A DNA stretch of 64,000 nt from Lacihabitans sp. CS3-21 (GCF_024343675.1 NZ_RJUD01000012.1:38266-102265); one strand, 5' to 3'; shown: positions 35,611 to 46,700, numbered from the stretch's first letter. The notes: generated by a model not told the origin, from the letters alone. Translations and numbers: made by a program.

Positions 35611-37146
35611 TTGAACAAGAAAGTAATTTTAGCGATACTAGATGGTTGGGGATTGCCAAAACCAGGAGAAGAGTGGCGTTCGGCTATAGATGCAGCAAAT
35701 GTGCCCTTTTTCAGGCATTTAATGGCTACCTATCCCAACAGTACCCTTGAGGCATGCGGAAGAGCTGTGGGCTTACCTATTGGACAAATGGGCAACTCTG
35801 AGGTCGGTCATACCAATTTAGGAGCAGGTAGAGTGGTGTATCAAGAGCTTGAAAAAATTAACGTGGCTGTTGAGGAAGGAAAAATTGCCAAAGAAAAAGT
35901 AATGGTGGATGCCCTTGCCTATGCCATAGCAAATAATAAGAAAGTACATTTCATTGGATTATGCTCAGATGGTGGTGTGCATTCGCACATTGAACATGTG
36001 AAAGGATTGTGCAAAATAGCAGCTGAAGCAGGTGTAAAAGATGTTTTTGTCCATGCATTTATGGATGGCCGCGACTGCGACCCAAAGTCAGGTAAAGCGT
36101 TTATAGCAGATTTGCAGAATACCTTGGACCAAACAGGCGGCCAAATTGCTTCTTTGACTGGAAGGTACTTTGCAATGGACCGCGACAAACGATGGGATAG
36201 GGTAAAACTAGCTTACGATGCCATGGTGAATGGAATTGGAGAATTAGAGGTTTCTAAAGAGGAAATATTAGCGAGCATCCAAAAATCCTATGATGCCGAT
36301 ATAACGGATGAGTTTTTAAAACCAATTGTAGTTGTTGAAAATGGTAAACCTGTTGGAAACATTGAGACTGGGGATGTGGTCATGTGTTTCAATTTTAGGA
36401 CAGACAGAGGACGCGAAATTACAGAAGCTTTGACGCAGAAGGATTTTCACGAGCAAAATATGCATGCATTGGATTTGTATTACATCACCATGACCAATTA
36501 TGATGAGACTTACAAAAACGTAAAAGTGATTTATGACAAAGACAATTTGACCAATACTCTGGGAGAAGTTTTAGAAAAAGCAGGAAAGAAACAAATACGC
36601 TCTGCAGAAACTGAAAAATATCCGCATGTAACTTTCTTTTTCTCAGGTGGAAGAGAGGAGCCTTTTGCGGGTGAAACTAGGTTGTTGTCTCCTTCGCCCA
36701 AAGATGTTGCCACCTATGATTTGAAGCCTGAAATGTCAGCAAAAGATTTAGCCAATAATTTGGTCCCAGAACTTCAAAAAGGAGAGGTTGATTTTGTTTG
36801 TTTAAATTTTGCTAATCCTGACATGGTGGGTCACACTGGGGTATTTTCGGCTGTGGTGAAGGCTGTTGAAACTGTGGATGCTTGCTTAAAACAAGTAGTG
36901 GAAGCTGGGGCAGCCAATGGATATACTACACTGGTAATAGCGGACCATGGAAATGCCGACTATATGCTGAACGATGATAAATCAGTAAATACAGCCCATT
37001 CGTTGAACCTTGTACCTTTTATAGTAGTAGATGATGCCTACAAAGGCCAACCTAAAAGTGGAAAACTTGGAGATGTGGCACCTACCATTTTGAGTATCAT
37101 GGGCATTGATATTCCAAAAGAAATGGATGGAAATGTCTTGATTTAA
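35611..37146 (+). CDS. gpmI: 2,3-bisphosphoglycerate-independent phosphoglycerate mutase
   Basis: A glycolytic enzyme interconverting 3- and 2-phosphoglycerate, about 511 residues. LAILDGWG holds the first metal Asp, the phospho-serine is in GNSEVGHTN, and VIADHGNADYML is the other metal centre of the alkaline-phosphatase-like fold. MDGRDCDPKSG and RYFAMDRDKRWDR are substrate loops. The frame extends to a TTG at 35578, but this overlaps the -7 box; homologues begin MNKKVILxILDGWG, which matches the TTG at 35611. A terminator follows. Confidence 0.95.
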   Translation: MNKKVILAILDGWGLPKPGEEWRSAIDAANVPFFRHLMATYPNSTLEACGRAVGLPIGQMGNSEVGHTNLGAGRVVYQELEKINVAVEEGKIAKEKVMVDALAYAIANNKKVHFIGLCSDGGVHSHIEHVKGLCKIAAEAGVKDVFVHAFMDGRDCDPKSGKAFIADLQNTLDQTGGQIASLTGRYFAMDRDKRWDRVKLAYDAMVNGIGELEVSKEEILASIQKSYDADITDEFLKPIVVVENGKPVGNIETGDVVMCFNFRTDRGREITEALTQKDFHEQNMHALDLYYITMTNYDETYKNVKVIYDKDNLTNTLGEVLEKAGKKQIRSAETEKYPHVTFFFSGGREEPFAGETRLLSPSPKDVATYDLKPEMSAKDLANNLVPELQKGEVDFVCLNFANPDMVGHTGVFSAVVKAVETVDACLKQVVEAGAANGYTTLVIADHGNADYMLNDDKSVNTAHSLNLVPFIVVDDAYKGQPKSGKLGDVAPTILSIMGIDIPKEMDGNVLI

Positions 37147-37170
37147 TATAACTTAAGCAATATGAGCAAA

Positions 37171-37201
37171 AAAACTCCTGAGGAATCAGGAGTTTTTTTT
37201 T
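37171..37201 (+). terminator. Terminator after gpmI
   Basis: AAAACTCCTGA and TCAGGAGTTTTT form a stem with a GGAA loop and a long T run. It is 24 bases after the stop. Confidence 0.85.
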
Positions 37202-37222
37202 GTTTAAATTATTGAATCCAAA

Positions 37223-37972
37223 TTACAAGTTAGAATCCAAACCATTGAGATGCTTGACAATTTTAATTAAGTCAGAAGGATTTTGTATATTCAGATTATT
37301 TTTTTCTGCAAATTCTTTGGCCTTACCTTCATTTTCATCAAATATTTTAAATTTCTTACCTACTCGTTGCATTTTGTTGTGATAATTGATGTAATACGTA
37401 GTTTCTTTCTCAAAATATCCCTCATATCCATCGCCTGTTTGTTCGTAGCCTGTTTTTTCTCCTACCACCGCTGGGGTATATTTACATTTAAAATTTCTGA
37501 AAAGTTCGATTTCACCTTCTACTAATTTTTGATAATACAATTCACCCGCAGCTACATATTGATTTCTGAATTTCTTAAATGTGTTTCCATTCAAAGTAAA
37601 TTCCTTGGGTCTTATTTCTACTGCATCTTTATTTTCTCCTATTGAAAAGAACAAGGAATTTGTTAAAACATTGTAAGCCATAAAGCCCTTTGAAACTCCA
37701 CCAGTTTCGGTGGTTATACTTCCTTTAAACCAACCATTGTTAAAAAAGGGGGTTCCTTTATAAAACTTCTTGAAATCATTTTGGCTTTGGAAACGGACAT
37801 TGGGGTTTTTGTATTCTGATACAAGCACCGTGTCTTTTCCTCTAATTTCAATTCTACTATCCGACGCTAAGACTGAAAGTTTGTCTACAAAATAAGAGGT
37901 TGTAGAATTCTGGGCATAAGAAATGATATTTACGAAAACAGCCAAAAGAACGGAGTTAAAATATTTCTTCAT
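37223..37972 (-). CDS. Secreted protein of unknown function, 249 residues
   Basis: A signal peptide (residues 1-20, ending SYAQ) then a beta-rich domain. GTPFFNNGWFKGSI near residue 74 and FRNQYVAAGELYYQKL in the middle are hallmark stretches of a protein family found widely in Bacteroidota with no known role. The C-terminal quarter is rich in charged residues (KIFDENEGKAKEFAEKNN) and is probably helical. It is followed on the minus strand by no obvious partner; upstream lies a 490-base gap. Confidence 0.65.
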   Translation of the reverse strand: MKKYFNSVLLAVFVNIISYAQNSTTSYFVDKLSVLASDSRIEIRGKDTVLVSEYKNPNVRFQSQNDFKKFYKGTPFFNNGWFKGSITTETGGVSKGFMAYNVLTNSLFFSIGENKDAVEIRPKEFTLNGNTFKKFRNQYVAAGELYYQKLVEGEIELFRNFKCKYTPAVVGEKTGYEQTGDGYEGYFEKETTYYINYHNKMQRVGKKFKIFDENEGKAKEFAEKNNLNIQNPSDLIKIVKHLNGLDSNL

Positions 37973-38463
37973 TTGAATTCAATTTTACCGGGTGATATTG
38001 ATCAAAAACTAGGATTAAAATTCATAAAACATACTAATATACAGTACGTTATTGGTTTTTCAAAATTTCATTTATGTTTTAAAGTTGGCTTGATTATTTT
38101 CCAAATAAGCAAACTTTAATTTTACAGAATGATTATTTAAATGATATTATTCTTAAATTTCTACTGTGTAGAGTAGGAAAAGCAAAATAAAAAATTGACA
38201 AAATAGTTTATGAGATATCGAATTTATTTTTCGTTAATCATATGCTTCTGGTTTAATTATATCAAGCTTTTTACTAAAAAACTTTAAGTGATTTTAGCAA
38301 GTTATGAATTATACCAAGGTGTCCTACCTGAAATTTAATTTCAAACTATTGAGGCTAGATTAAATATCTATTAAAAAAAACAAGCTCTAATTGAAAAAAA
38401 AATAGTTTTCAATTATGAAAAAACTTAAGATTAATATTTCCAATAAACCATTAGCAGTTCACA
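37973..38463. other. Gene-free AT-rich gap of 491 bases
   Basis: I see no supportable gene. A 25-codon hydrophobic frame at about 38211 and a 22-codon frame at about 38415 are too short to support. A weak inverted repeat (AATTGAAAA at 38389 and TTTTCAATT at 38406) is present without a T run. Confidence 0.5.
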
Positions 38464-39849
38464 CTAAGAAAACTTTTCACTGAACATCCTAAATATTAAA
38501 TCAACAACTGGTAAAAGGTAAAGCAGGGCAAAAACACAAATAAAGCTGTAATATACTTTCTTTAACATTTCACTTTTCAAAATGCCAAAAAAATAGCGAT
38601 GACCAATACAAAATGGAATAATTACAGATAACAATCCAGGAAATAGATAAATATCTTTCATAAATACATGGATCCTTCCGAATAATGAAAAAATAATCGA
38701 AAAGCTTAAATAACCTATAAAAAATATGGAAGTCACCCATAAATCACTTTCTATAAAAAAAATTAAATTGCGATTTAAAACGCTAACAATTACACTATAA
38801 AGCATAAAGAAAACCCCAAAAAGGAGGATAATGGTGGGCAATATGGCTAAAGCCAATGTAATGCTCCCAACACGAATCATAAAAGGATTAAATGACTGCC
38901 ATTGGGGTGGCCAGTGCTGAAAATATAAAAAGTGTGTTCTTCCATAAAGCTGCGAAAAATGCGACGTAAGATGTTTTATATTTGGTTCTTTTGGGCCTAC
39001 TATTACCTGTGGATTTCGTATAAGATCAAAATAATAAAACTTAAAGTATCCTGAGTAAATGGTATTTATTCCCGGTAGGTAAGGGCCATTGGTTTTATAA
39101 ATGGGCGGAAGTCCATGCAGTGGAGTATTGTAGGTAAAAGGCTTTTTTTCTTCAGTAATTGCCTTATAGTAACCGTTAAAGGTTAAAACTGCAACAATCG
39201 AAAAAATAATAATCAATAGGACTGTCCCCAAATATCCTTTTGAAAGAGATAAATAATAATTCTTCTGAGTTAAAGCAAACGCAACTAAAGAGATGACAGA
39301 ACCCAAAAAGAAAATTATAGAATTATGTTTGGTCATTGTACCCAAAACCACCGATAGAATCAATATAATTGCATATTTGATTGAAGCCTCTTTATGCAAT
39401 TTCAAGGTAGAATAGAGTGCTAAATTTCCCAAGAAAATAACCATTGCATCATTTGTGGCAAAAGAAAAAATTGAAATCAAACTTGGATTGAGAGCAATTA
39501 AAGCAAATACTATCAACTTGATGTTAAGACTAAAATTTAAACCAAATATAAATTTTCTCACCAGCACCAAAGTTCCCACACCAAAACAAGCATTTAAAAA
39601 CTGGGCAGTTATTTGCTTCCAAAGGTGCGACTCCAAACCAAATAGATTCCAAATTTTAGCTACTATCCAATGGTATAACTTTGGATGGTAGCATTGCCAA
39701 CACTGTGTCGAAACGGGCTGTTTTTTAAACTGAGCGATAATCTCTATGACTGTAAAATGGTCGTCAGGTGCATATCCATTATTTGCCACTGCCAATAGCA
39801 CCATTAGCCCTGCTGATAAAAAAAAGATAACTCTAGACAGGGTTTGCAT
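38464..39849 (-). CDS. Multi-membrane GT-C-type glycosyltransferase-like protein
   Basis: A 461-residue inner-membrane protein with about ten helices. The first exterior loop begins GYAPDDHFTVIEI, an acidic pair in the position of the catalytic Asp of GT-C (GT39/GT83-like) enzymes. QCYHPKLYHWIVAKIWNLF follows as the second conserved loop, with the histidine and proline typical of such proteins. It is read just after a GT2 dolichol-phosphate-mannose-synthase-like gene, so lipid-linked sugar made by that enzyme may be transferred here. Family assignment from topology and loop pattern only. Confidence 0.6.
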   Translation of the reverse strand: MQTLSRVIFFLSAGLMVLLAVANNGYAPDDHFTVIEIIAQFKKQPVSTQCWQCYHPKLYHWIVAKIWNLFGLESHLWKQITAQFLNACFGVGTLVLVRKFIFGLNFSLNIKLIVFALIALNPSLISIFSFATNDAMVIFLGNLALYSTLKLHKEASIKYAIILILSVVLGTMTKHNSIIFFLGSVISLVAFALTQKNYYLSLSKGYLGTVLLIIIFSIVAVLTFNGYYKAITEEKKPFTYNTPLHGLPPIYKTNGPYLPGINTIYSGYFKFYYFDLIRNPQVIVGPKEPNIKHLTSHFSQLYGRTHFLYFQHWPPQWQSFNPFMIRVGSITLALAILPTIILLFGVFFMLYSVIVSVLNRNLIFFIESDLWVTSIFFIGYLSFSIIFSLFGRIHVFMKDIYLFPGLLSVIIPFCIGHRYFFGILKSEMLKKVYYSFICVFALLYLLPVVDLIFRMFSEKFS

Positions 39850-39882
39850 AGTTTTTAAAAAAAAGTGGATAAATTGAAACGC

Positions 39883-40623
39883 TTACTTGAATATTTCAAA
39901 CTTGACCAATCCTTTTATGTCAAGCCAATATTGAACGGAAGTTAGTAAACAGCCTAAACCATAAATAGAGCTCCTTTTAAAGTTAATTGACGAAGCCTCC
40001 TCAAAATATTTTGTGGGACAGGTTACCTCTCCGATTTCATATCCTTTTCTAAAAATTTGACATATCATCTGATTATCAAATATAAAATCATCGGAGTTGG
40101 CCTCAAGATTTAAGCTTTTAATAACTTCAGCAGAAAAAGCTCTATATCCTGAATGATACTCAGAAAGTTTTTGATTGATCATTAAGTTTTGAGCAAAAGT
40201 TAAAAATCTATTGGCAACATATTTATATAAAGGCATTCCACCTTTTAACGCACCCTTTCCTAATATTCTAGAGGCTAGCACAACAGGATATAGACCTTCT
40301 ACAATTATACTGACCATAGATTTTATTAAAAGTGGCGTATACTGATAATCTGGGTGTACCATGATCACAACGTCACCTCCTAATTCTAATGCCTTTTTAT
40401 AGCAACTCTTTTGATTTCCACCATATCCTTTGTTACTAATGTGTTTAATAATGTGCTTGATTCCAATTTCCTTCGCCAAATTCACGGTATCATCAGTGGA
40501 GCAATCATCAACCAAAACCACCTCATCAACTATATCAAAAGGTATTTCTCTGTAAGTCTTTTCTAATGTGGATGCTGCGTTATAAGCAGGAAATACGACT
40601 ACTACTTTTTTATTTTTATACAT
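39883..40623 (-). CDS. GT2 family glycosyltransferase, polyprenyl-phosphate-sugar-synthase-like
   Basis: A 246-residue cytoplasmic-face GT-A enzyme. VVFPAYNAASTLEKTYREIP opens the nucleotide-binding domain, VDDCSTDDTV is the Asp cluster, and VIMVHPDYQYTP is the DXD-like motif. LSEYHSGYRAFS is the acceptor-side loop. No membrane helices of note, as in dolichyl-phosphate mannosyltransferase-type proteins. Same strand as the GT-C protein 33 bases downstream; likely one operon. Confidence 0.85.
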   Translation of the reverse strand: MYKNKKVVVVFPAYNAASTLEKTYREIPFDIVDEVVLVDDCSTDDTVNLAKEIGIKHIIKHISNKGYGGNQKSCYKKALELGGDVVIMVHPDYQYTPLLIKSMVSIIVEGLYPVVLASRILGKGALKGGMPLYKYVANRFLTFAQNLMINQKLSEYHSGYRAFSAEVIKSLNLEANSDDFIFDNQMICQIFRKGYEIGEVTCPTKYFEEASSINFKRSSIYGLGCLLTSVQYWLDIKGLVKFEIFK

Positions 40624-40831
40624 GAAGAAATATTATAATTAGTTTTTGATTCCGCTTAATCACTCTTCTAAACTAACGAACCAGTCGGAAGTTAAAAAAT
40701 ATTTCGCATTCAATAACAAAAAATATTTTTATTTTTAAAACTTGCAGCACCTTTTCGTTTATTCAAATCATTTAAAATACTTAAAGCTTCTTTAAAAGCT
40801 TAATTCTCGTTTCTGAGTGACCTTTCAAAAA

Positions 40832-40864
40832 AAAATCTCCAAGGAGTACTTTCTTGGAGATTTT
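40832..40864 (-). terminator. Terminator after the Band-7 gene
   Basis: On the minus strand, AAAATCTCCAAG and CTTGGAGATTTT form a 12-bp stem followed by a T run. It lies 26 bases after the stop at 40891. Confidence 0.8.
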
Positions 40865-40890
40865 CAGAACGATTACGAAAAATAATGGTT

Positions 40891-41796
40891 TTAATTTGCG
40901 TTTAACAATACCTGAGAGCCTTTGCTATTTCCCATGATGACTATTTTAGTATTCGGCGATGCTGCAAGATCTTTTTGAGCTTTGATTTGCTCATATTGAA
41001 GCTGCTTATCAGTCAATGTTGAGGTAATGATTCTCTGATAATCTGCAATACCTTGTGCTTCAACTCTTTTTCTTTCGGCTTCTTGCTTTTCTTTTTGAAG
41101 CACAAACTGCATTTTTTGAGCATCTTGCTCTGCGTTAATTTTAGACTCAATGGTTTTCTTAACCGATTCTGGCAAAGCTATATTTCTCACCAAAAGTTGT
41201 TCCAAAACCAAACCTCTGTCCTTAAAATCCTTTTCTATTGAATTAAAAATACGGGTCTGAAATTCGTCTCTTTTTGTAGAATATAAAGCGATGGCGTCAT
41301 AATTGGCTGAGATATCTCTGATTCTCGTCCTAGATAATGGTCGAACAATCACATCCACATAGTTTAAACCTATTTGCTTATAAATGTCTGGTGCTTTTGC
41401 TGAAACTATCCTAAACAGAACGGTCAGGTCAATTGTAACTTCAAGGCCATCCGCAGACAAAACCTTTATAGCATCATCTCCAGACTTTTGCCCTTCATCA
41501 TGAACCCCAGACATGGTATAGTTTTGGGTTTTCAAATCCAATTCTTTTATATCGGCCAATGGATTCACAATATTCAAACCACTGTTGAGTGTTTCTTTTT
41601 TTACATTTCCAAAAATAGATTGGACACCTACTTTACCTGCATCCACCTGAACCACACACTTAGAAAGAATTCCAAAAATCACCACAACGATTCCGATTAC
41701 TCGAATCATTCCAGAATTGGCCGAAAGTGGGCTGTTTACTTTTTTAAGGTTATAGGCCACCAACAACAGTACAAGTCCAACAATAATAATTATCAT
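40891..41796 (-). CDS. Prohibitin / SPFH (Band 7) membrane protein
   Basis: A 301-residue protein with two hydrophobic stretches at the N-terminus (about 1-14 and 30-48), then the SPFH domain (VDAGKVGVQSIFGNVKKETL, LDLKTQNYTM, VTIDLTVLFRI), and a charged helical region (VLQKEKQEAERKRVEAQGIADYQ). Such proteins form large membrane-associated rings, often with FtsH; no FtsH is nearby. Length is normal. It has its own promoter and terminator, so it is a single-gene unit. Confidence 0.9.
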   Translation of the reverse strand: MIIIIVGLVLLLVAYNLKKVNSPLSANSGMIRVIGIVVVIFGILSKCVVQVDAGKVGVQSIFGNVKKETLNSGLNIVNPLADIKELDLKTQNYTMSGVHDEGQKSGDDAIKVLSADGLEVTIDLTVLFRIVSAKAPDIYKQIGLNYVDVIVRPLSRTRIRDISANYDAIALYSTKRDEFQTRIFNSIEKDFKDRGLVLEQLLVRNIALPESVKKTIESKINAEQDAQKMQFVLQKEKQEAERKRVEAQGIADYQRIITSTLTDKQLQYEQIKAQKDLAASPNTKIVIMGNSKGSQVLLNAN

Positions 41797-41817
41797 CTGT
41801 TTATAAGTTTATTTGGG

Positions 41818-41852
41818 CAAATGTATGCCTACTTTCTACATTTTGTATCAAA
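41818..41852 (-). promoter_or_regulatory. Promoter of the Band-7 gene
   Basis: On the minus strand TTTG (41852-41849), 23 bases, TACATTTG (41825-41818). Predicted transcription start near 41813, 17 bases before the ATG at 41796. Confidence 0.5.
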
Positions 41853-41924
41853 TATTTATGAATGGATTTTTTGCTTAGAAATAATGCTAAAAATTTATTT
41901 GGATCCTAATAATCTCTTAAACTA

Positions 41925-41955
41925 AAAAGCCTGAACAAATTGTTCAGGCTTTTTA
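41925..41955 (-). terminator. Terminator after the SusD-like gene
   Basis: AAAAAGCCTGAAC and GTTCAGGCTTTTT form a stem around a five-base loop. It is 17 bases after the SusD stop on the minus strand; the arms work in both directions. Confidence 0.8.
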
Positions 41956-41971
41956 TGTATGCTATAAAATA

Positions 41972-43738
41972 TTAGTAACCAGTATTTTGAACCAAAGTTG
42001 GTTTTCCATCTTTTTGGCTGTTCAATATTTCGTCTTGAGGGAGTGGAAAGTAATTGTTTTTACTTGTAAAAGTTTTACCTGCCATATATCCTCTTTTGTT
42101 GAATACTCTGCCAGAAGGCTCTTTACCAGGAGCTGCCTCTTCAGCGGCGTATTTGTTCAACACCTTCTCTGCAATACCCCAACGCACCAAGTCGAAGAAT
42201 CTGTGACCTTCCATCGCAAACTCCAATCTTTGTTCCATACGTGTTGCATTTCTTGCAAAATCAGCTCCCTTTGTAGCGAAAGTTCCTGCAGGATAAGGTT
42301 TAACTACATAGTTAACTGTTGGATCTTGCACAGAGCCTTTTTGTGCTCTTTCCCTGATCATATTTACATAACCTTCCGCAGCAGCCAAATTCCCTAATTC
42401 TATTTCACATTCAGCCAACCAAAGTATTACATGTGACATTTTCAACAGTCTATAGTTATTATTTACATTTCTCTTACTTGTAGAGTGTGTAGTACTGTTT
42501 TCTTCAGCCAAATAGTACATCCATTTTTTGCCAGTAAAAGGACCAGCATATACTTGGTCTCTAATCCAAGTTGATCCTGGCATAGGACCCCAGTCAAGGA
42601 AATTCACTCCTCTTCTACCCACTGTCCAGTCTAATCTAGGGTCAACAGGGATACTTTTGTCTAAAGTAAAGGCTGTACCAGCACTTATACCTTGATCGTT
42701 TGGTAAATCTACTTTGTTGTAAGTATCTTCTGTACCATCAGCAGCGTTTCCAATTAGAGGAAGTCCATCTGAAGATGTCTTGAAAGCATTCACCAGGTTA
42801 TGAGAAGCCTGATAAAAACCACAACATCCACGACCTGGAGCTGTTGAAGAATAAGGCCAGTTAAGGTTATCTCCAGCATTTCCGTTGTTACCAGTAGTTC
42901 CATCATTTACAGAAAATTGAACTTCAAAAATAGACTCTGAGTTATTGTTCGTAACGGTTCTATAATTGTCATGATAGTTGGCAACTAGTTTCTTTCCAGA
43001 GTTTTTGTAAACATCTTCTAAAAGAGCTTTTGCATCACCCCATTTTTTCTGGAAGATTTTGGCTTTGGCCAAATATGCCTTAGCTGCCCATTTGGTAGCT
43101 CTTCCTTTTTGAGCCTGTACCGCAGGAAGTGTATTTGCAGCAAACTCAAAATCTGCCTCTATTTTAGGCCAAATATCCTCTGTATTAGGAATTTTTGTAG
43201 AATTTGGGTCTGATGCTTTGTAAATTTTATCATCAATATAAGGCACTTTACCCCACATTTTTTTAGCCTCGAAATGATAATGTGCTCTTAAGAAACGTGC
43301 TTCGGCAATTACCTGAGCTTTCTCTGCATCGGTCATGTCTTTCACATCAGGACTTCCAACGATTTGGATAACTTCGTTTGCACGAGCTACACCATCGTAT
43401 GAATGCCACCATTTTCCGAGGAAATAAGTGTTATCTGCAAGCCAGTTATATTGCTCAATAAAAGACTGCTCAGGTTGGTCACCCGCATCGGTACCTTTTA
43501 CAGCATCATCTGAACTTATTCCACCAAATACGTAGTTTGAAATGGTAGACTGGCGACCCGTATTACCTGCTCCTACACCATCCAAAAGTGAGTAGGCACC
43601 TATCAACAAGGCATTTACGCCATTTTTTGTAGAAAGCTGAGCGAGTGATGCTCTACCCTGAGGCTTTAAGTCGAAAAAGCTATCAGAGCAAGAAAAGCTG
43701 ATAAAAACAGCGACTAATAGTATGATTATTTTCTTCAT
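41972..43738 (-). CDS. SusD/RagB-family nutrient-binding lipoprotein
   Basis: A 588-residue outer-membrane lipoprotein that caps the SusC-type transporter. Lipobox at the end of the signal sequence (VAVFISFSC), followed by SDSFFDLKPQGRASLAQL. The TPR-like SusD core is visible in AEARFLRAHYHFEAKKMWGKVPYI and AKAYLAKAKIFQKKWGDAKALL. The end, RVFNKRGYMAGKTFTSKNNYF onward with PLPQDEILN, is standard. I chose the ATG at 43738 (MKKIIILL); an in-frame ATG at 43759 only adds a leader. Encoded 26 bases after the SusC stop; ligand not deducible. Confidence 0.92.
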   Translation of the reverse strand: MKKIIILLVAVFISFSCSDSFFDLKPQGRASLAQLSTKNGVNALLIGAYSLLDGVGAGNTGRQSTISNYVFGGISSDDAVKGTDAGDQPEQSFIEQYNWLADNTYFLGKWWHSYDGVARANEVIQIVGSPDVKDMTDAEKAQVIAEARFLRAHYHFEAKKMWGKVPYIDDKIYKASDPNSTKIPNTEDIWPKIEADFEFAANTLPAVQAQKGRATKWAAKAYLAKAKIFQKKWGDAKALLEDVYKNSGKKLVANYHDNYRTVTNNNSESIFEVQFSVNDGTTGNNGNAGDNLNWPYSSTAPGRGCCGFYQASHNLVNAFKTSSDGLPLIGNAADGTEDTYNKVDLPNDQGISAGTAFTLDKSIPVDPRLDWTVGRRGVNFLDWGPMPGSTWIRDQVYAGPFTGKKWMYYLAEENSTTHSTSKRNVNNNYRLLKMSHVILWLAECEIELGNLAAAEGYVNMIRERAQKGSVQDPTVNYVVKPYPAGTFATKGADFARNATRMEQRLEFAMEGHRFFDLVRWGIAEKVLNKYAAEEAAPGKEPSGRVFNKRGYMAGKTFTSKNNYFPLPQDEILNSQKDGKPTLVQNTGY

Positions 43739-43764
43739 TTTATTTAATATTTTTATCATTATAA

Positions 43765-46700
43765 TTAAAAACCAAGTCTAACACCCACCAAATAAGACTT
43801 AGCTACTGGATAAGCACCCTCGTCAATTCCCATGTGAATATCTTGGTTGTCGTTGCCTGATCTTCTCAAGTTAATGTCTGGATCAAGACCTGTATATTTG
43901 GTCAAAGTCAGCATATTTTGTCCTTGAACATAGATTTGAGCAGAACCCATTTTTGCTTTATTCATGATAGCAGCTGGAATAGTGTAAGTCAACTGCACAT
44001 TTTTCAATCTCAAATAAGAGCCGTCCTCTAAGAAATAAGAAGAAATCTGCTGACTTGTTGCATCGCCAGAGTTCAACCTCGGAAGCTTAGCTACATCACC
44101 TTGTTTTTTCCAAGAATCATACAACATTTCTTTTGATCTGTTTCCTTGGAAAGTGTTGAAGTCTGTCCAATATCTCACGTAGTTGAAAATCTCGTTTCCT
44201 TGAACACCCTGACCAAACATGGTCAAATCAAAGTTTTTATAGCCCAAATTAATGTTAATACCGTAAGTAAAATCAGGATGCGGATTACCAATAATTGTTC
44301 TATCTGCGGCTGTGATGACTCCGTCTCCATTTACATCTCTGAATTTAAATGTTCCAGCTCTCGTATAAGAACCAAACTTAGGTGCTGCTGCCGCTTCTGC
44401 GTCGTCTTTGATAACTCCATCTACAAAATAGCCATAATAACTCGCAATTGGTAAACCTGCTTTTGTTGCAGAAATTGCAGGTAAACGAGTCGTAAATCCG
44501 AATATCGTTGCATTAGGGTCATCATTCAGTTTAATCACTTTGTTTTTATAATGACCAATGCTGAAACCTATTTGATATCTAAAATCACCGACTTTGTCTC
44601 TGTAGTTGATACCCAAGTCAATACCCTTGTTTTGTACTTCACCAATGTTTGTATATGGAATTGAACCTGTACCTGCCGTTCTTGGAATGGCAATTTGGGT
44701 CAACATGTCAGAAGTTACCCTGTTGTAAACATCTAATACCAACTCCATTTTATTGTTTAACAAAACTGCATCTAAACCAATGTTTGTTGAAGTAGTAGTC
44801 TCCCATTTACCATTTGTGTTACCAAACTGTACCAAGTCAAAACCTCCAACAATTGACGAACCAGTTCCGTTGATGTCATAGGCATTGTTTGATGGGTCAG
44901 CGGCATACAAAGTATAAGCATTGTACACGTTCGGAATTAACTGATTACCAGTTTTACCCCAACCAAACCTTAATTTTAAGTCATTTACAAACTTCAAGTC
45001 TTTCATAAACTCAAACTCTGACATACGTACACCCACTGAAAAAGCTGGAAAAACACCATATCTATAAGCTTCTGAGAAACGAGATGAACCATCCCTTCTT
45101 AAGGTGAAGTCAGCTAAATAAATATCTTTGTAGCCATAATTTACTTTACCAAATTGAGAAAACAATGCACTTCTAATGGCACCGTCACCCGCATTGGCCA
45201 AACCAGCAGCCGAACCTGAGTTCAAATAACGATAGTCTAAGTCATCAAATGAGAAGTTACTTCTACTTGCTGAAAATCCAACTGAGTAAGTAGTTACTGA
45301 CTCTGTTCCTACCAATACATTCAGCTCATGTAAGCCCATTGTTTTGGCATAGTTGATTGTATTAAACCAGGTAGCTGATTTATCAAAATTGTTAAGTACG
45401 TTCAAGCTATTGGCGTTTCTTGCTTCTGCAGCTTCAATATCTCTATGAAAATACTCAGAACGGTTAAATTGATTGTACTCTAATCCATAACTCGTTCTGG
45501 CTTTAAGACCTTTCATGATATCAAATTCTGCAAAAACATTTCCAAAAATGTGAGTTCCTTTGGTAAGGTTATCTTGTTCACGGTATAACCTCGCTAAAGG
45601 ATTGGGAGCATTTCCAAGGTTTACCCCTTTACTTCCTGCAAAACCATTGTATGGTGAAGTATTTGTACCACCCAAAGCCACAGGGCCACCGGTGATGTCA
45701 AATACAGGAATGATAGGATGCACACGAATGGCAAACATAATCGGGTTTGATTCGTCGTTGTTGGTGATTCCTTGTCTTTCGTCATAAGAGAAAGTAAAGT
45801 TCTCACCAATGGTCAAGAAGTTTTTCTTAAATTCAGTATTTGCTCTAACCGAATATCTGTTGTATTTGGTGTATTTCAAAATACCATCTTGAGAAAAATA
45901 ATTAGCCGAAATGGCATATTTACCAGAATTTGAACCGCCAGTAGCACCAATTTGATAATTAGAAATGGGAGCTGGATCAAAAATAGCATCTTGCCAATCT
46001 GTACCTTCTTTGTTGGCTTTGGTAATATTATAAGCCGTTTTACCCAAATTTGGGTCTGCAATATCGTTGGTATAGGTGTAATTGGCTGGCAAAGAACCAT
46101 AAACGTTCGGATAGATATAATCCGCAATCGTTTGCTCACCGTTTGGACCAAATTTATACTGTACAGATGGAGAAGTCACCGAAGGATTTTTTCCTGCACC
46201 TAAATCTGCTTCATATAGATACTGACCAAGTTCCGAAGTGTTCAATAAATCCAACATTCTACCTGGTCTTTGTGTACCTGTGTAATAATCAAATGAAATA
46301 TTCGGCTCACCAGCTTTACCCTTTTTGGTGGTAATGATTACTACACCATTGGCAGCTCTTGCACCATAAATAGAGGCAGCAGAAGCATCTTTCAATACCT
46401 GCATAGACTCAATATCATTTGGATTGAGCTGATTTAGTGTTCCTTGAGTAGGCACACCGTCAATTACATACAGTGGACTGTTGTTGTTTACTGAGCCAAA
46501 TCCCCTGATACGAACCATCGTACCACCACCAGGAGAGTTGTCGTTGCCCACTACCACACCAGCAGCTCTACCTTGGAGCATCTGAGTGACACTGGCCGCT
46601 GGCGTTGCGGTCAATTCTTTGGCGTTTACTACCGTTACCGCACCTGTAATGTCTTTCTTACGTTGCGATGCGTAACCTGTAACCACCACTTCGCTCAGAG

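Noticed and set aside
38211..38480. Two short frames of 22 to 25 codons in the 37.9-38.4 kb gap
   Set aside because: Too short, no promoter-to-start relation, no resemblance to known peptides.
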